Positions 13,168 through 14,605 of a DNA stretch of 14,605 nt are shown here, piece after piece; within the stretch, counting starts at the first letter, position 1, and every line of letters begins with the position of its first letter. The notes under the pieces were generated by a model. The model searched no databases. It saw nothing but the letters and a program-made list of their open reading frames with translations, and had not been told where the DNA came from. Both the position numbers and the translations under genes were made by a program. This DNA is from Bacillota bacterium (GTDB taxonomy: Bacteria > Bacillota > Sulfobacillia > RBS10-35 > JAJYVN01). Where the stretch lies: the NCBI GenBank assembly GCA_021827805.1, contig JAKAUG010000349.1:1-14605 (forward strand), read 5' to 3'.

Positions 13168-14499
13168 ATGCCGGCTGGTGACCGCGTCCCGCCGCAGAAC
13201 ATCGAGGCGGAGCGATCGCTGTTGGGTGCCGTGCTGCTGGACCGGGAGACCGCACTGCGCTGCCAGGAATTGGTGCGTCCTGATGACTTTTACCGGGAGT
13301 CGCACCGCCGCATCTTCGAGGCGGTGTTGCATCTGAACAGCTCCAACGAAGCGGTGGATGTGATCACCGTTGGAGAGGAACTGCAGCGCAGCGGGCATCT
13401 GGACGCGGCCGGGGGGCTGCCTTACCTCTCCGACCTGACCGCGGCGGTGCCGGCCATCGCCAACGCTCCGCATTATGCGCAGATCGTGATGGAGAAATCG
13501 CTGCTCCGTGATCTCCTCCGTGCGAGCGTGGAGATCGCCGAGGCGGTGTATGCGGGGGAACAGGACGCCGCGACGCTGGTTGACCAGGCGGAAAACCGCA
13601 TCTTCCGTATCGCCGAGGCCAGACGCACTGGACGCGCCTACAAGCACATCAAGGATGTCCTGCTCGATGCCTTCTCGAACCTCGAGCGTCTCTACGAGCA
13701 CAAGGGAGAGGTTCTGGGGGTCACCTCGGGCCTCGCCGAGCTCGACAAGCTGACCACCGGATTGCATCCGTCCGAACTGATCATCCTGGCCGCGCGACCC
13801 TCCCAGGGCAAGACCACGTTGGCCCTCAACATGGCCGTGGCCGCGGCCCATCGCGCCTCACGGGTGGGCTTCTTCAGTCTCGAAATGTCCGCCGACCAGC
13901 TGGCGGTCAAGCTGCTTGGGTGCGAGTCCGGCGTCCCCTTCGAGCGGTTGCGCTCGGGCTTCTTGACGGACCAGGACTGGCCGCACATCTCCAGGGCCCT
14001 CGGTCAGCTCTCAGAGGCCGAGATGTACATTGACGACACGCCCAATATCGGCATCATGGACCTGCGGGCCAAGGCGCGGCGCATGAAGGCCGAGTGCAGC
14101 ATCGACCTGCTGATCGTGGACTACCTGCAGTTGATGCACACCAGTGGGCGGGTGGAGAGCCGACAGCAGGAGATCGCGGAGATCTCGCGTTCGCTGAAGG
14201 CCTTGGCGCGCGAACTGGAGGTCCCGGTGCTTGCGCTGTCCCAGCTGTCCCGCGCGGTGGAGACCCGGGAGAGCCGCCGGCCACAGCTCTCCGACCTGAG
14301 GGAGTCTGGGGCGATTGAGCAGGATGCCGATGTGGTGATGTTCATCTACCAGGATCCGAAGTTGGCGGAGGACCCGTCCCGGAAGTTCGAGATGGAGCTC
14401 ATTGTGGCCAAGCAGCGGAACGGACCCACGGGCCCCATACCGGTCACTTTTCGACGCGACATCGGGCGGTTCACTGACAGGGCCAACCGGAGTGCGTGA
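13168..14499 (+). CDS. dnaB: replicative DNA helicase DnaB
   Basis: DnaB (called DnaC in Bacillus subtilis) is the hexameric 5'-3' helicase at the replication fork. The 443-residue protein is full length. The N-terminal domain starts PPQNIEAERSLLGAVLLD (8-25). The RecA-like domain shows Walker A ARPSQGKTT (209-217), SLEMS with the catalytic glutamate E239, Walker B LLIVDYLQL (314-322) and the arginine-finger block KQRNGPTG (415-422). There is no intein. The ATG follows GGAGGGAGGA closely. purA follows after 34 bases, consistent with one transcript. Confidence 0.97.
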   Translation: MPAGDRVPPQNIEAERSLLGAVLLDRETALRCQELVRPDDFYRESHRRIFEAVLHLNSSNEAVDVITVGEELQRSGHLDAAGGLPYLSDLTAAVPAIANAPHYAQIVMEKSLLRDLLRASVEIAEAVYAGEQDAATLVDQAENRIFRIAEARRTGRAYKHIKDVLLDAFSNLERLYEHKGEVLGVTSGLAELDKLTTGLHPSELIILAARPSQGKTTLALNMAVAAAHRASRVGFFSLEMSADQLAVKLLGCESGVPFERLRSGFLTDQDWPHISRALGQLSEAEMYIDDTPNIGIMDLRAKARRMKAECSIDLLIVDYLQLMHTSGRVESRQQEIAEISRSLKALARELEVPVLALSQLSRAVETRESRRPQLSDLRESGAIEQDADVVMFIYQDPKLAEDPSRKFEMELIVAKQRNGPTGPIPVTFRRDIGRFTDRANRSA

Positions 14500-14533
14500 C
14501 CCGGGCCGTGGTGCAGGGTGGAGGAGGGATCCC

Positions 14534-14605
<72 letters not shown>

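Overview
The window is the chromosomal origin-proximal 'rpmH to purA' block of a high-GC Bacillota (Firmicutes). The evidence is gene content and order: rpmH-rnpA-yidD-yidC-khpB(jag)-rsmG-noc-parA(soj)-parB(spo0J), then a small accessory stretch that includes the sporulation gene yyaC, then rpsF-ssb-rpsR-DUF2232-rplI-dnaB-purA. This is the order seen in Bacillus and in high-GC relatives. YyaC and Noc point to a spore former or a descendant of one. GTG and TTG starts are common and most genes have strong purine-rich ribosome binding sites. The exact genus cannot be named from the sequence; Symbiobacteria/Limnochordia/Thermaerobacter-like lineages are reasonable guesses.

Region 1 (1-626): the N-terminal 127 codons of a leftward gene with a DUF4338/DruA-like (transposase-related) N-terminus, then a non-coding stretch with one copy of a ~47 bp dispersed repeat and a near-consensus sigma-A promoter for rpmH. 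No DnaA-box cluster is visible, so oriC and dnaA must lie beyond the left edge or elsewhere.

Region 2 (627-3587): a tightly packed rightward operon for ribosomal protein L34, the RNase P protein, YidD, the YidC membrane insertase, KhpB and the RsmG 16S rRNA methyltransferase.

Region 3 (3731-6184): the nucleoid occlusion and segregation genes. noc is frameshifted and its nucleotide-binding motifs are degenerate, while parA and parB look intact. A perfect parS palindrome lies 5 bp after the parB stop codon.

Region 4 (6323-10247): a lipid kinase, a YkuS-like small protein, leftward yyaC, a YkvI-like membrane protein, a CvpA-family protein and a DUF951 small protein. The following ~360 bp without a gene holds the second repeat copy, a promoter whose -10 lies inside an inverted repeat, and a short RNA leader that resembles the S6:S18 autoregulatory motif.

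Region 5 (10610-14605): rpsF, ssb, rpsR, a DUF2232 membrane protein, rplI, dnaB and the first 24 codons of purA, joining translation and replication genes in one rightward transcription unit.

No wholly new multi-gene system is evident. The points most worth a second look are the decaying noc, the DruA-like gene beside rpmH, the dispersed repeat pair and the rpsF leader.
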